A DNA stretch of 64,000 nucleotides from Syntrophopropionicum propionicicum_A (GTDB lineage Bacteria > Bacillota > Desulfotomaculia > Desulfotomaculales > Pelotomaculaceae): contig NZ_JBMGJC010000012.1 in NCBI RefSeq assembly GCF_048984525.1, positions 45,400 through 109,399 on the forward strand, read 5' to 3'. Of the stretch, positions 24,851 to 32,749 are shown piece after piece (position 1 is the first letter of the stretch; each line of letters begins with the position of its first letter). The translations under genes and the position numbers were made by a program. The notes under the pieces are model-generated. The model saw nothing but the letters and a program-made list of their open reading frames with translations, searched no databases and was not told the DNA's origin.

Positions 24851-24910
24851 CTATGTTATTGATAGCATGACCTTTATATTGTTTTAAGTTTCGTTACTAG
24901 TATATACGAG

Positions 24911-24928
24911 GGCGGGCTTTAGCCCGCC
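24911..24928. repeat. GC hairpin at the end of the ABC transporter gene
   Basis: GGCGGGC-TTTA-GCCCGCC, just past the stop of the minus-strand ABC gene. It may act as a weak terminator. Related hairpin at 23140. Confidence 0.55.
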
Positions 24929-24931
24929 ATA

Positions 24932-26713
24932 TTACTCCTCGTTAAACAAACTGGCCAAAGCATAGAAGCGGCCGCATTTTTTGATCAGGGACTGGTAGTC
25001 GCCCGTTTCCACGATCCGCCCCTGCTCCAGCACAATAATCCGGTCGGCGTTCCTGATGGTGGAGATGCGGTGGGCAATAACCACGATGGTCATCTGTCCC
25101 CGCAGGTTTTCTACTGCTTGCTGGATACGCTTTTCATTTTCCGAGTCAAGGGAGCTCGTGGCTTCGTCTAAAATCAGGACAGAAGGCTTTCTCAGCAGAG
25201 CCCTGGCCAGCACAATTCGCTGCCGCTCACCACCGGACAGGCGTACCCCGCGGTCGCCCACCACCGTGTCAAGTCCTTCCGGCAGGCTGCCGACAAAGGT
25301 ATCGACGGCGGCCATTCGCAGCGCGTCCCACATTTCTTCCTCCGACGCGTCCGGGCAAATCCAGAGCAGGTTTTTTCTGATGCTGGCGTTAAATAACAAA
25401 GCGTCCTGGGGCACGTAGCCGATGGAGTTCCGCCAGGAGCGCAAATTTTCCGACAGGGGAGCGCCGTCAATGAAAATGGCTCCACTTTGAGGTTTCAGCA
25501 GCCCGATTAACAGGTCCACCAGGGTGCTTTTACCCGCGCCGGAAACACCCACCAGGGCGGTAGTCGTCCCGGCCGGCAGGACAATGTCAATATCTTTTAC
25601 AGCGAAACCGGCGCGGTCAGAGTCGTAGTTAAAGGTTACACCACGGAACTCCACCCCGCGCTTAAGCTCCATTCTGGCGGCCCCGGTCTCCGGCAGGTTT
25701 TCCCCGGCAGCAATACACTGTTCTTCCATTTCCCTGACTGTTTGAAAAGACGGCAGCACCATGTTTAAATTCTGCAGGCCCTGTTGGAATGAGGACAGCC
25801 TGGGCCAGAGGCGGGCGGCAATGACGGTAATGACGATAAATTCCTGGGGGTTAAGCTTAAAGACGTCGATGGCGCCGAATAAAAACAGGCTGATGAAAAC
25901 AGCCGCGCCCACCTTGTAGAAAAGGCCGGTGCGGGTTTGGATAAGGTTGAAGTCGACCATGTTTTTCTTCATGGCCCTCCTGATCCTGGAGAAGTTATCG
26001 ACCTGGGCCGCCTCAACGCCGTAGCTTTTAATCTCCTTGATGCCGCTTAAGTGCTCGCTGAGCTCATAATACAGGCTGTTGTTCAGTTCGATGATGTTTT
26101 TGCCTATTTCACGGGGATCCTTTACAAACTTTTGCATCAGCACAAACAAAACAGCGGCGCCGGCCATAACGAGAAGAGTAAGGCCGGGCGCGATAACAAA
26201 GGCGATCACAACCTGGATGGAAGTAATCAGGACATTTATGAGCAGCTGCAGAAAAATATTAATCCCTGAATAGACCCGTATTAATTCAGTCAGTATGGCG
26301 TTGGCGATATCGGATTTCTTCCGGGAAATTAAATACTGCCAGTCGGCATAAGCCACCGCCTTGAATACCCTGATCGTTAAAGATACGCTGAATTCCTGCT
26401 GGACGTTAAAATTCAGTATCGACTGGCAGCGCTGCAGCCAGCCCTGCCCGGCGATAAGGCCAACGTAGATCAACAGGATTACCGGCAGGTTCAAGGGCAG
26501 GCCGGCGCTATAAAAAAAATTATTCACCCAGGCCGTCAGGCTGTCACTTACCTGTACGCCCGGGATAATGCCCACCACCGTCAGCAGCGGTATGATCATC
26601 AAAATGCCGATGCCTTCCATCATACTCAGCAGGAGCATCAGCAGCAGGTTCAGGACATACTGAAAGCGCGATGTATTATATAAATCTTTGATGTAGGGCC
26701 ATAGTACCTTCAT
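24932..26713 (-). CDS. ABC transporter, fused permease and ATPase (peptide export type)
   Basis: 593 residues from ATG 26713 (GGGAAG 8 bases upstream; a further 12 upstream codons are open but overlap the B2 gene). Six membrane segments lie in residues about 10-310, followed by the ATPase domain with Walker A GVSGAGKST (about 388), signature LSGGERQR (about 490) and Walker B VLILDEATSSLD (about 513). No peptidase C39 domain is present. It starts 4 bases after the B2 stop, so it is the last gene of the kinase-RRE-B2 operon and is the expected exporter of that cluster's product. Confidence 0.88.
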   Translation of the reverse strand: MKVLWPYIKDLYNTSRFQYVLNLLLMLLLSMMEGIGILMIIPLLTVVGIIPGVQVSDSLTAWVNNFFYSAGLPLNLPVILLIYVGLIAGQGWLQRCQSILNFNVQQEFSVSLTIRVFKAVAYADWQYLISRKKSDIANAILTELIRVYSGINIFLQLLINVLITSIQVVIAFVIAPGLTLLVMAGAAVLFVLMQKFVKDPREIGKNIIELNNSLYYELSEHLSGIKEIKSYGVEAAQVDNFSRIRRAMKKNMVDFNLIQTRTGLFYKVGAAVFISLFLFGAIDVFKLNPQEFIVITVIAARLWPRLSSFQQGLQNLNMVLPSFQTVREMEEQCIAAGENLPETGAARMELKRGVEFRGVTFNYDSDRAGFAVKDIDIVLPAGTTTALVGVSGAGKSTLVDLLIGLLKPQSGAIFIDGAPLSENLRSWRNSIGYVPQDALLFNASIRKNLLWICPDASEEEMWDALRMAAVDTFVGSLPEGLDTVVGDRGVRLSGGERQRIVLARALLRKPSVLILDEATSSLDSENEKRIQQAVENLRGQMTIVVIAHRISTIRNADRIIVLEQGRIVETGDYQSLIKKCGRFYALASLFNEE

Positions 26714-26717
26714 AATT

Positions 26718-27185
26718 TTAACTTCCCGCTCTCCCGCGTCTGCCGTCATCGCCGAACTTGCCTACTACGGTAAAGTGCTCTCTGCCCTGGCCGCCCGTGA
26801 GGACCAACCCGCCGCACCTGAGCCAGGCGTGAGCGATAAGGATTTTGGCGTCGTCCCGGTCCACCCCCAGGTAAAGAGTGCTGCCGATGCCGCGCCGCCT
26901 GAGCAGGATTTTACCGGCTATGGCCTGGACCAGGCACTTGCTTTCCCACGGTGAATGGCGGCTGACTGTTTCCACCGCCAGGCCGACCCGCCTGGCTGCC
27001 TCAATTGCAGCGGCGTCTTCCTCCTGGGGCGACTCCACCATATGCTGGCCGAGATGCGGCGCCAGCCAGCGAAAAGGCAGGAGCAGTATTGCCAGCCGCA
27101 CCACCCCGGTCAGGTAAAAGGCTTCCGTGTACAGGCATTTTTCCGGCCACGGCAGTCGAATAAACTTGATTAACTTTCTAAACAA
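26718..27185 (-). CDS. Lasso peptide biosynthesis B2-type transglutaminase-like protease
   Basis: 155 residues. It matches the B2 leader peptidase family: an N-terminal hydrophobic helical part (about 20-50), then the Cys-His-Asp triad region with SKCLVQAIAGKILLRRRG (Cys about 84), AHAWLRCGG (His about 119) and GREHFTVVGKF. B2 removes the leader peptide from a lasso precursor bound to the B1/RRE protein. Its start overlaps the preceding RRE gene stop by 8 bases. The usual partner cyclase (asparagine synthetase-like C protein) is not in this window. Confidence 0.85.
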   Translation of the reverse strand: MFRKLIKFIRLPWPEKCLYTEAFYLTGVVRLAILLLPFRWLAPHLGQHMVESPQEEDAAAIEAARRVGLAVETVSRHSPWESKCLVQAIAGKILLRRRGIGSTLYLGVDRDDAKILIAHAWLRCGGLVLTGGQGREHFTVVGKFGDDGRRGRAGS

Positions 27186-27468
27186 TATCTATGAGCCCCT
27201 GGTCATTTAGTTTATTTAAAAATGCCAGCAGGTCCCGCCGGCAGGTAACTTCATCGACGTCGTATTCCTTTACCAGTTCCAGTACCAGCTCGCGGACAGT
27301 ATGCTGTTTTCCGATCAGTTCCCAAATGCGGCTGCCGATGCTGTCCAGCCCGTAATACTTGCCGCTTTCAATGCTCATCATCACTTTTTTATGATCCAGG
27401 TCAGCCGCAACCAGCCCGGCGGCATGGGTAACAACTGAATCTTCCCCGATGTCTATTATTGTTTTCAA
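27178..27468 (-). CDS. PqqD-family peptide recognition protein (lasso B1 / RRE)
   Basis: 96 residues with the PqqD/RRE fold: beta strands (VVTHAAGLVAADL, KVMMSIESGKYYGLDSIGSRIWELI) and a winged-helix end (TVRELVLELVKEYDVDEVTCRRDLLAFLNKLNDQGL). Such proteins bind leader peptides of ribosomally made peptides and deliver them to the B2 protease. It lies between the kinase-like gene (29 bases upstream) and B2 (overlapping), the usual B1-B2 order. Confidence 0.85.
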   Translation of the reverse strand: MKTIIDIGEDSVVTHAAGLVAADLDHKKVMMSIESGKYYGLDSIGSRIWELIGKQHTVRELVLELVKEYDVDEVTCRRDLLAFLNKLNDQGLIDIV

Positions 27469-27497
27469 ATCGTATCGAGCTCCTTAATAAGATTTGT

Positions 27498-28433
27498 TTA
27501 AAAATTGAGCAGGCCAAGGCGCGCCAAGTCCTGCTCAACCAGGCGCACCTGTTCATCCAGGGAAAACACATCCGCCGGCCTGGTCAGCAGGGAAACGGCA
27601 GCCTGTTCAGCCGCGGCCGCGCACAATTTAAAGTGCGCTTCCTTCAGCCCGAGCCCGTCAACCAGCCAGGGACGGTAGGTGTGGCTGAGCAGCACGGCCA
27701 GCTTGTCCACGCCGCGGAGCTCCCGCAGGCCTACCTCCGGGTGGCTGCCCGCTTCGATCTCATATACAGCGGACAGCGGCGCCGGTGACTGCCAAAAACC
27801 CTGCGGCGCCGGCACAGCGTATTTCTCATGGTCCGCGCCGGTATAAAAAGGTGTCAGGGACACAGTATCCACCCCTACGGCCCTGGTGCTATCCCGCCAC
27901 AGCTTCTGCTGGGGGTAGGAGGGAGAGACCCATGCGGCGCCGTCAGGGTCCACAGTCACTGCGACCACGTCGTCTGTTAAATAAAGATAGCCCTTTTTTC
28001 TGAAAGCTGCCAGCAGGGAAGATTTCCCGGCGCCGGACACCCCGGTAAAAACCACGGCGTGTCCGTTTACAACCACGGTGCTGCCGTGCAGGGGAAGGAC
28101 CCCGCGCTGCATCAGCAGCGCGCCAAAAGAGGTGCCCAGGAGAAATAGCCGCACTGGATATTCCCCGGCCTGCCCGGCAGGCTCGACCACGATCCTGCCT
28201 CCTCCGGCCACATAATACCCGGCCACCTCCGGGACCCGCAGGAGAAACTGCCCCACTGCCGCCTGGCAGGCATCACTATTAAGAATCGGTCCGGCAACAG
28301 AGCCCGGTACTTTACCCAAAACAATACTTACCTGCGGCTCAGCCGGCGGGTCATTATCCCCAACCAGCTCCGGCAGCAATATATCCGACTCGACATGCAG
28401 GCCAAATACCTGGTAATGATGTTTATCAGTCAC
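27498..28433 (-). CDS. HPr-kinase-like protein, lasso-cluster kinase type
   Basis: 311 residues from GTG 28433 (GAGG six bases upstream). It keeps the HprK fold: PLHGSTVVVNGHAVVFTG, Walker A GVSGAGKSS (about residues 131-139) and YLTDDVVAVTVD (about 150-160), but lacks the HprK N-terminal domain and the HPr-binding signature. In Firmicute lasso clusters such kinases phosphorylate the C-terminal serine of the precursor. Its place directly before B1, B2 and the exporter supports that kind of role. Related kinases also occur in polysaccharide loci without lasso precursors, so the target is open. Confidence 0.75.
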   Translation of the reverse strand: MTDKHHYQVFGLHVESDILLPELVGDNDPPAEPQVSIVLGKVPGSVAGPILNSDACQAAVGQFLLRVPEVAGYYVAGGGRIVVEPAGQAGEYPVRLFLLGTSFGALLMQRGVLPLHGSTVVVNGHAVVFTGVSGAGKSSLLAAFRKKGYLYLTDDVVAVTVDPDGAAWVSPSYPQQKLWRDSTRAVGVDTVSLTPFYTGADHEKYAVPAPQGFWQSPAPLSAVYEIEAGSHPEVGLRELRGVDKLAVLLSHTYRPWLVDGLGLKEAHFKLCAAAAEQAAVSLLTRPADVFSLDEQVRLVEQDLARLGLLNF

Positions 28434-28497
28434 GGTACGCCTCAAGTGTTACATTAGTTAGTTAATTCTCGGTTGCAAATTGAGAAAGCTTTATCCT

Positions 28498-28526
28498 ATT
28501 GTAAATAATAGTATTTTCAAAGTAAA
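28498..28526 (-). promoter_or_regulatory. Promoter of the kinase-RRE-B2-ABC operon
   Basis: On the minus strand TTTACT and TACAAT are separated by 17 bases, ending about 65 bases before the GTG start. Confidence 0.6.
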
Positions 28527-28594
28527 GCATTTCCAGGAGTGCCCGCTCATTAAAAACTACCCGAAAGAGGTATATAGTACAACACAATCTTTTA

Positions 28595-28623
28595 TTGCAT
28601 GTTTCCAATAATCGACATATAAT
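28595..28623 (+). promoter_or_regulatory. Promoter of the Wzz-like gene
   Basis: TTGCAT (28595-28600) and perfect TATAAT (28618-28623) with a 17-base spacer, 64 bases before the TTG start at 28688. Divergent from the kinase operon promoter. Confidence 0.7.
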
Positions 28624-28687
28624 TATATTTACTCACAAACATATCTTGCATTTTATAGTGCACCACCACACTAGAGGAGGCGGCAGG

Positions 28688-29635
28688 TTGAGCAGTCCAA
28701 ACGGCCAAAACGACACGGACAAACAATCAACAGACCAGGGTCACCTATACCTGCGCAGGGCCTTTCTGCAAGATCGTCAATACCAGATGGACGAGCAGTC
28801 CGTGGACCTGCGGTATGTAATCAAAGTTTTTAAGAAGCGCCGCTGGATGATCACCGTCATTACGCTGCTGGCGGTTGTTATCAGCGCATTTTACAGTTAT
28901 ACCATGCTGAAACCCAGCTACAGCGCCAAGAGCCTCCTGCTGGTGACACAGGTCACCGATACGGTAGGCAAGTACCAGGCAGGCGCTGTCCCGAAAGATG
29001 ACCTGAACGCCATTCTCAGTTCCACCTACCGCACCCCTGTTCTGACCATGAACACATATACCGGGGAGATCAAGAGCGAGGCCCTGCTGCAGAGAGTCAT
29101 CAATAAGCTGGGCCTGGATGAAAGTGGTTATACGACCCGCGCGCTGGCCGGCCAGATTAGTACCGTGGTGCCCAAGGACTCCAACCTGATCGAAGTAACA
29201 GTCAACAACAGCGACCCCGCCCTGGCAGTCAGCATAGCCAATACCCTGACCAGGGAACTAATGGCCATGATTACAGAAAAGAACCAGGAGTTAATCGACA
29301 ACTCCGTCGAATTTTTGCAGGACCAGGTAAATGCCATCAAGAAAGAGCGCGCGGCTGCAGTGGACCCGGCGGAGATAGCCCGCCTGGACAGTGTCCTGGC
29401 CAGCCTGTCCAGGGGGATTATCGAGACCCAGATTGCCCGCAACGTGGACCTGGGAAGCACCAGCCTGATGGAGTTTTCTCCCGCTTTATCCCCGTATACG
29501 GTTATGCCCAACAGGCTGCAGATAATAGGCGTGGCTTTGGTCTTGGGCCTCATGCTCTCCGCCGGGCTAGCCTTTTTATTGGAAGCTGCCGGTAATGTGG
29601 CGCAGGAACCGGAGAATACAGGGGTGAACAGTTAA
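28688..29635 (+). CDS. Wzz-type chain-length determinant / polysaccharide co-polymerase
   Basis: 315 residues from TTG 28688, with AGGAGG 7 bases upstream; an earlier frame from 28595 overlaps the promoter. After a 35-residue polar N-terminus comes the Wzz domain: VDLRYVIKVFKKRRWMI, membrane segment 1 (about 50-70), an extracytoplasmic region with coiled coil (KNQELIDNSVEFLQDQV, about 200-240) and a second membrane segment (about 275-297) followed by a short tail. No tyrosine kinase domain is attached. It sets polymer length with Wzy, present at 44.8 kb, and opens the polysaccharide locus. Confidence 0.85.
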   Translation: MSSPNGQNDTDKQSTDQGHLYLRRAFLQDRQYQMDEQSVDLRYVIKVFKKRRWMITVITLLAVVISAFYSYTMLKPSYSAKSLLLVTQVTDTVGKYQAGAVPKDDLNAILSSTYRTPVLTMNTYTGEIKSEALLQRVINKLGLDESGYTTRALAGQISTVVPKDSNLIEVTVNNSDPALAVSIANTLTRELMAMITEKNQELIDNSVEFLQDQVNAIKKERAAAVDPAEIARLDSVLASLSRGIIETQIARNVDLGSTSLMEFSPALSPYTVMPNRLQIIGVALVLGLMLSAGLAFLLEAAGNVAQEPENTGVNS

Positions 29636-29944
29636 TCTTGTGGTATTATCAATTTCTAAAATAAATATTTTATAATTCATTAATTTACGTTAATAATTTG
29701 TTTAAAAAGTATACTAAAGTATATAATTTCATAAAACCATTAATAAAAGGCTTATTTTAGTATAAATAGTACTTTTGTCCTATATAATATAAATTACATC
29801 GTTGTTAAAATTATAATACATTTATTGTAATTAAGAGGCAAACGACAATTGTAGACATATTACAGCAAAACCTTATATTTACAATAAATCATTTTTATAG
29901 TATATTTAATAACGACATAAAAAGTAAAATATTTCAATAATACT
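29636..29944. other. AT-rich intergenic region upstream of the riboswitch
   Basis: About 310 bases of very AT-rich DNA without an open frame. The only element supported is the promoter at 29878-29906. The GTACTTTTGTCC-type stretch near 29770 gave no recognisable site. Confidence 0.6.
29878..29906 (+). promoter_or_regulatory. Promoter driving the c-di-GMP riboswitch transcript
   Basis: TTTACA (29878-29883) and TATATT (29901-29906) with 17 bases between. Predicted start about 29913, some 35 bases before the aptamer. Confidence 0.6.
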
Positions 29945-29947
29945 TTT

Positions 29948-30030
29948 CATAAAGGCAAACCCGTCGAGAGGCGGGGACGCAAAGCCTACGGGCCTAAGTT
30001 TACTGATAAGGCGGCCGGGTTGCTGAATAA
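29948..30030 (+). ncRNA. Cyclic di-GMP-I (GEMM) riboswitch aptamer
   Basis: The conserved core AAAGGCAAACC is followed by a stem CCCGTC/GGCGGG capped by a GAGA tetraloop, then GGGACGCAAAGCC, GGGCCTAAG and GCGGCCGGGTTGC. These are the signature elements of the GEMM-I aptamer, including the GNRA tetraloop and the GGACGCAAAGCC joining segment. The aptamer binds cyclic di-GMP. It lies in the leader of the PglF/CapD gene that opens the main polysaccharide gene run. Confidence 0.93.
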
Positions 30031-30056
30031 TATTTATTCAGTATCCCGGCTTTTTT
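30013..30056 (+). terminator. Expression platform terminator of the riboswitch
   Basis: GCCGGG-TTGCTGAATAA pairs with TTATTCAGTA-T-CCCGGC, followed by six T (30051-30056). The 5' arm is the same sequence that closes the aptamer, so ligand-bound aptamer and terminator exclude each other. This predicts read-through when cyclic di-GMP is high (an ON switch). Confidence 0.8.
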
Positions 30057-30147
30057 CATCTTCAATGTTCTTCCAATATAATACACTGGATGCAATGAAT
30101 CCCAGGCCGAATCTGGACGCTTATGGCCCGGGAGGAGTGAGTAGCGT

Positions 30148-30175
30148 AACCGGCCGGAAATGGCCGGTTTTATAT
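30148..30175 (+). terminator. Second hairpin in the leader of the PglF/CapD gene
   Basis: AACCGGCC-GGAAAT-GGCCGGTT followed by TTATATTTTTA. It resembles a terminator with an interrupted T-run and lies between the riboswitch terminator and the coding sequence. It may be a second attenuation point. Confidence 0.5.
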
Positions 30176-30219
30176 TTTTAGCTGTAGAATGCAACCTTTT
30201 TTGTTAGGGGGGACCACCT

Positions 30220-32058
30220 ATGAAAAGTTACCGGAGAATGCTGCTGCTCATGCTGCTGGACGCCGCCATCGTTAACGTAGCACTGGCCGTCCCTTTTATA
30301 CTACGGTTTTACGAGGCCAACGAACTGCAGCAGTCCCTGCAGTCCTACTTCAGCCTGGCCCCCTGGATCACGGTCGCCTTCATCGCGATATTCTACGCGT
30401 TTAAGCTGTATAAACGGTCCTGGGCATACGCCAGCCTGGGTGAGCTTTTTGCCATCCTCTACGCGGTCTCGATAGGCAGCATGTCTACAATTGTTATCTT
30501 CTACTTTACCCACGTCCAGCTGCCGCGCAGTATCGCCCTTATGCACTGGGCACTGACCATCCTTTTGATGGGTGGCTCCAGGGTGGCGTGGCGCTGCTTT
30601 GTCGAGCATCAAAAGACCAAAGGGCATAAACCCGGACAGCGGGCCTTAATCATAGGCGCCGGCGACGCCGGGGTGATGCTGGCCAGAGAGCTTAAAAACC
30701 ACAACGGCAGTTTTCTCCCGGTCGGCTTTATCGACGACGACCCCGAAAAAAAGAATATGGACATTATGGGCCTGCCCGTGCTGGGCGCCCGGGAGAGTAT
30801 CCCGGAAGTGGTGGCGCTGCGCGGCGTGGACCTTATCGTGATTGCCATGCCGTCTGTTGACGCAGCCGTAATCAGGGAGATCGTGGGCATCTGCCGCAGT
30901 ACCCCGGCCGAGCTCAAGATATTGCCGGGCATGTACCAGATCATCAACGGCCATGTCTCCATTAACCACCTGCGCCCTGTCCAGCTGGAGGACCTGCTGC
31001 ACCGGCCGCCGGTCAAAGTCAGCATGGAAGAAATTGCAGGCTATTTAGGCGGGGAGACGGTCCTGGTCACCGGCGCCGGAGGCTCTATCGGCTCCGAGCT
31101 GTGCCGCCAGGTCGCCGCCGTCAACCCTGATAAAATAATATTGATGGACCACAGTGAATACAACATCCACAGCATTTGGCTGGAGCTGCGGGACAAGTTC
31201 CCCGACATTCCCCTGGCCATTGAAATAGCGGACATCAGGGACAGGCCCAGGGTCCACCACGTTTTTCAGGTACACCGCCCCAGTGTGGTCTTCCACGCGG
31301 CAGCCCACAAGCACGTGCCCCTGATGGAGCTGCACCCGGCTGAAGCGGTGAAGACGAATATTTTCGGTACATACAACCTGGCGGACGCGGCCAACCTCGC
31401 CGGTGTAAAAGTATTTGTGATGATTTCCACGGACAAGGCGGTAAACCCGTCCAGCGTCATGGGCGCCACCAAGCGGATGGCCGAGATGCTCATCAAGCAG
31501 CAAAACAACACCAGCAAAACTATCTTTACCGCCGTGCGCTTTGGCAACGTGCTCGGCAGCAGCGGCAGCGTGGTTCCTCTTTTTGAACAGCAGATCGCCA
31601 GGGGTGGGCCGGTCACAGTCACTCACCCGGATATGGTGCGTTTCTTTATGACTATCCCGGAAGCCGTGCAGCTGGTTATCCAGGCCGGCGCCATGGCCGG
31701 GGGCGGGGAGGTCTTTGTCCTGGATATGGGCAAGCCGGTCAGGATTGAAGACATGGCCCGCGACATGATCAGGCTGTCAGGACTGGAGCCGGACAAGGAC
31801 ATCGAGATCAAGTTCACCGGCATCCGGCCAGGAGAGAAGCTTTTTGAAGAGCTGCTTACCGCCGAGGAAGGTTCCAGCGCCACCAAGCACAAGCGGATCT
31901 ATACCGCCCGGCACACCCTTATCGATGTGAATGCCCTGACTCGCGAACTCGCGAACCTCAACCGGAAAGGGCTGCAGTGTACCGCTGAGGATATCTTCAG
32001 TGCTCTGAAAGCTATCACGCCCAGGTTCAGGGTCTATAGAAAAGAGCAGGCAGGTTAA
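30220..32058 (+). CDS. Membrane-bound UDP-N-acetylhexosamine 4,6-dehydratase, PglF/CapD/WbpM type
   Basis: 612 residues. Four membrane helices occupy about 8-125; a CoA/NAD-binding-like Rossmann domain (ALIIGAGDAGVMLARELK, about 140) precedes the SDR domain (VLVTGAGGSIGSELCRQV, about 286). Catalytic-region motifs AHKHVPLMELHP and MISTDKAVNPSSVMGATK are typical of enzymes making UDP-4-keto-6-deoxy sugars from UDP-GlcNAc, the first step to bacillosamine-type or other 6-deoxyaminosugars. Base composition matches the host side, in contrast to the AT-rich genes that follow. Expression is under the cyclic di-GMP riboswitch. Confidence 0.88.
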   Translation: MKSYRRMLLLMLLDAAIVNVALAVPFILRFYEANELQQSLQSYFSLAPWITVAFIAIFYAFKLYKRSWAYASLGELFAILYAVSIGSMSTIVIFYFTHVQLPRSIALMHWALTILLMGGSRVAWRCFVEHQKTKGHKPGQRALIIGAGDAGVMLARELKNHNGSFLPVGFIDDDPEKKNMDIMGLPVLGARESIPEVVALRGVDLIVIAMPSVDAAVIREIVGICRSTPAELKILPGMYQIINGHVSINHLRPVQLEDLLHRPPVKVSMEEIAGYLGGETVLVTGAGGSIGSELCRQVAAVNPDKIILMDHSEYNIHSIWLELRDKFPDIPLAIEIADIRDRPRVHHVFQVHRPSVVFHAAAHKHVPLMELHPAEAVKTNIFGTYNLADAANLAGVKVFVMISTDKAVNPSSVMGATKRMAEMLIKQQNNTSKTIFTAVRFGNVLGSSGSVVPLFEQQIARGGPVTVTHPDMVRFFMTIPEAVQLVIQAGAMAGGGEVFVLDMGKPVRIEDMARDMIRLSGLEPDKDIEIKFTGIRPGEKLFEELLTAEEGSSATKHKRIYTARHTLIDVNALTRELANLNRKGLQCTAEDIFSALKAITPRFRVYRKEQAG

Positions 32059-32341
32059 GCAAAACATGTGCGAAAATTATTAATTAGTGCTAATTTTGAC
32101 ATATACTGCACTTAAAAAAAATGGTATTATTTAAATAAATTAGACTGTATGTATCCGAGGATTACAGCAGTCTTTTTTCAATAGATGGATGACTTTTTGA
32201 TAATGAATTAAAGAATATATTTAACGATTACATGGGGCATACAAACTCAAGTCTCGAATCTATTTAGACGATATTTTAAGCATGAATAAAGCGTAAATGG
32301 CGAACAAGTTGTTGGATAATTTTTTTAGAAATTGGAGAGTG
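32059..32341. other. AT-rich gap between PglF/CapD gene and the DegT pseudogene
   Basis: About 280 bases, marking the sharp drop in G+C. It contains one terminator (32142-32178) and no gene. TTGACA at 32096 has no -10 at acceptable distance. Confidence 0.6.
32142..32178 (+). terminator. Intrinsic terminator after the PglF/CapD gene
   Basis: AGACTG/CAGTCT outer stem and TGTATC/GATTACA inner stem (one bulge) around CGAG, followed by TTTTTT. Confidence 0.75.
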
Positions 32342-32348
32342 GGGAGGA

Positions 32349-32748
32349 ATGGAAGATATAAAAATCAAAAATATCTCATTCTCACCACCGGATATCACTG
32401 ACACCGAGATAGAAGAGGTAGTAAAAGCGATGAAGTCCAGCTGGATTACAACAGGGCCGAGGACGAAACTCTTTGAGCAAGAAATAGCCGGGTATGTTGG
32501 AATTTCTAAACGTTGGGCTCAATTCAGCCACGGCGGCAATGGAGCTTACCCTGCGCATCCTGGGGATCGGGTCCTGGCGACGAGGTTATCACCAGCGCCT
32601 ATACATATACCGCGTCCGCGTCAAGGGCTCCTAAAGCAGGCATTATTAATTTAGTTCTGTTGAAATTGAGCCTACATTGTTATTTTCATCTCTGGCGACA
32701 CCACGTCAGAGGCATATGGTGCGCTAGCCAGATATGGGAGGCTTAAGT
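32349..32748 (+). pseudogene. DegT/DnrJ/EryC1/StrS aminotransferase, frameshifted and truncated
   Basis: An N-terminus typical of sugar aminotransferases (ISFSPPDITDTEIEEVVKAM, then ELFEQEIA-like and VGISK) is in one frame to about 32508. The match continues in a second frame as LNSATAAMELTLRILGIG (about 32519-32572) and in a third as PGDEVITSAYTYTASAS (about 32573-32625). After that the DegT similarity stops. A last stretch (about 32685-32748) reads IFISGDTTSEAYGALARYG and ends in TAA; it looks like the tail of another gene that I do not recognise. Two frameshifts plus loss of the C-terminal domain make this a dead gene. Confidence 0.8.
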
Positions 32749-32749
32749 A

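Larger units (their letters stand above)
23493..24880 (-). mobile_element. IS110-family insertion sequence (ends approximate)
   Basis: The element comprises the transposase gene and about 230 bases of upstream non-coding DNA rich in stems. Downstream of the stop little non-coding DNA remains before the repeat cluster. The arrangement, with the long non-coding end upstream of the gene, fits the IS110 group rather than IS1111. The end at 24880 is a guess. Confidence 0.65.

Noticed and set aside
28446..28687. A lasso precursor gene upstream of the kinase operon
   Set aside because: Only two minus-strand frames of 19 codons exist here. Neither has a leader of usual length, the Thr at -2, nor a plausible core.
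32096..32130. Promoter TTGACA with TATTAT before the DegT pseudogene
   Set aside because: The spacer would be 23 bases, too long for a sigma-A promoter.
32142..32178. A riboswitch before the AT-rich polysaccharide genes
   Set aside because: The element is a simple stem with T-run and no conserved aptamer pattern; it is adequately explained as a terminator.
32349..32748. Programmed frameshifting in the DegT gene
   Set aside because: Two shifts without slippery heptamers or stimulatory structure, and the C-terminal half of the enzyme is missing, so it is decay.
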